Origin: Aminicella lysinilytica
Lineage (GTDB): Bacteria > Bacillota > Clostridia > Peptostreptococcales > Anaerovoracaceae
DNA length: 64,000 nt
NCBI RefSeq assembly: GCF_004362975.1
Contig: NZ_SNXO01000009.1
Location: 1 to 64,000 of the forward strand
Reading direction: 5' to 3'
Shown here: piece after piece, positions 63,977-64,000 of the stretch
Numbering within the stretch: position 1 is the stretch's first letter
Layout: each line of letters starts with the position of its first letter
The notes under the pieces: generated by a model
What the model was told of the DNA's origin: nothing
Databases searched by the model: none
Seen by the model: only the letters and a program-made list of their open reading frames with translations
Position numbers and translations under genes: made by a program

Positions 63977-64000
63977 TTGCTGTGATATAGACGAAGAAAG

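Overview
The window looks like chromosomal DNA of an anaerobic, low-to-mid G+C Bacillota of class Clostridia. The evidence is the cdaA-cdaR-glmM-glmS order, a comFC / raiA-RNA / hpf junction, long-form HPF, RecD2, YhaM, an FHA-FtsW fusion, SpmA/SpmB-type proteins, strong AGGAGG ribosome sites and frequent TTG/GTG starts. A family such as Anaerovoracaceae is possible, but the sequence alone does not settle it. No rRNA or tRNA gene was recognised.

Layout. 1-96 is the 3' end (domains V and VI) of a group II intron, followed by repeat-rich relics to about 0.9 kb. 0.9-19.8 kb is housekeeping: a patatin, AddA, GpmI, two FAD proteins with an HdeD-like membrane protein, an aldehyde dehydrogenase, a DinB polymerase with a LexA-like box, the dnaE-pfkA-flavodoxin operon, PhzF and a small unknown protein. 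19.8-20.8 kb is a noncoding element with 49-bp inverted ends. 20.9-30.1 kb is a leftward run: cdaA-cdaR-glmM-glmS-ahcY-ywlG-gltX and a membrane protein. 30.2-36.2 kb is yhaM, a divergent tRNA-nucleotidyltransferase-like gene, recD2, comFC, the raiA noncoding RNA and hpf. 36.2-38.6 kb is repeats and a nuclease relic. 38.6-40.8 kb is a two-component system. 41.3-46.0 kb is thiamine salvage (thiM, thiE, thiD, cytX). 47.6-51.5 kb is a PBP / FHA-FtsW pair and a YmfI-like reductase. 51.7-64 kb is a set of cell-wall-peptide enzymes.

Two systems stand out. First, an intergenic repeat family: three copies of a 354-355 bp module, each with six 36-nt units that open with CGCAC and close with GTGCG. The units are separated by 26, 57, 26, 25-26 and 4 nt in every copy, so half-sites alternate about every 31 bp. 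A diverged fourth module and two solo 36-nt units exist. Two copies flank thiD-cytX in inverted orientation. I know of no described element with this architecture.

Second, a sigma-54 regulon in 51.7-64 kb: five promoters of the form YGGCA-N6-TTGC precede lysA, spmA-spmB-S66 peptidase, an M19 dipeptidase operon, M20 peptidase-alr, and a serine hydrolase. One sigma-54 activator gene sits among them. Together the enzymes could take apart peptidoglycan stem peptides (LD-carboxypeptidase, dipeptidase, amidohydrolase, alanine racemase, diaminopimelate decarboxylase). All reading is by eye. Homology statements rest on family knowledge, not on searches.
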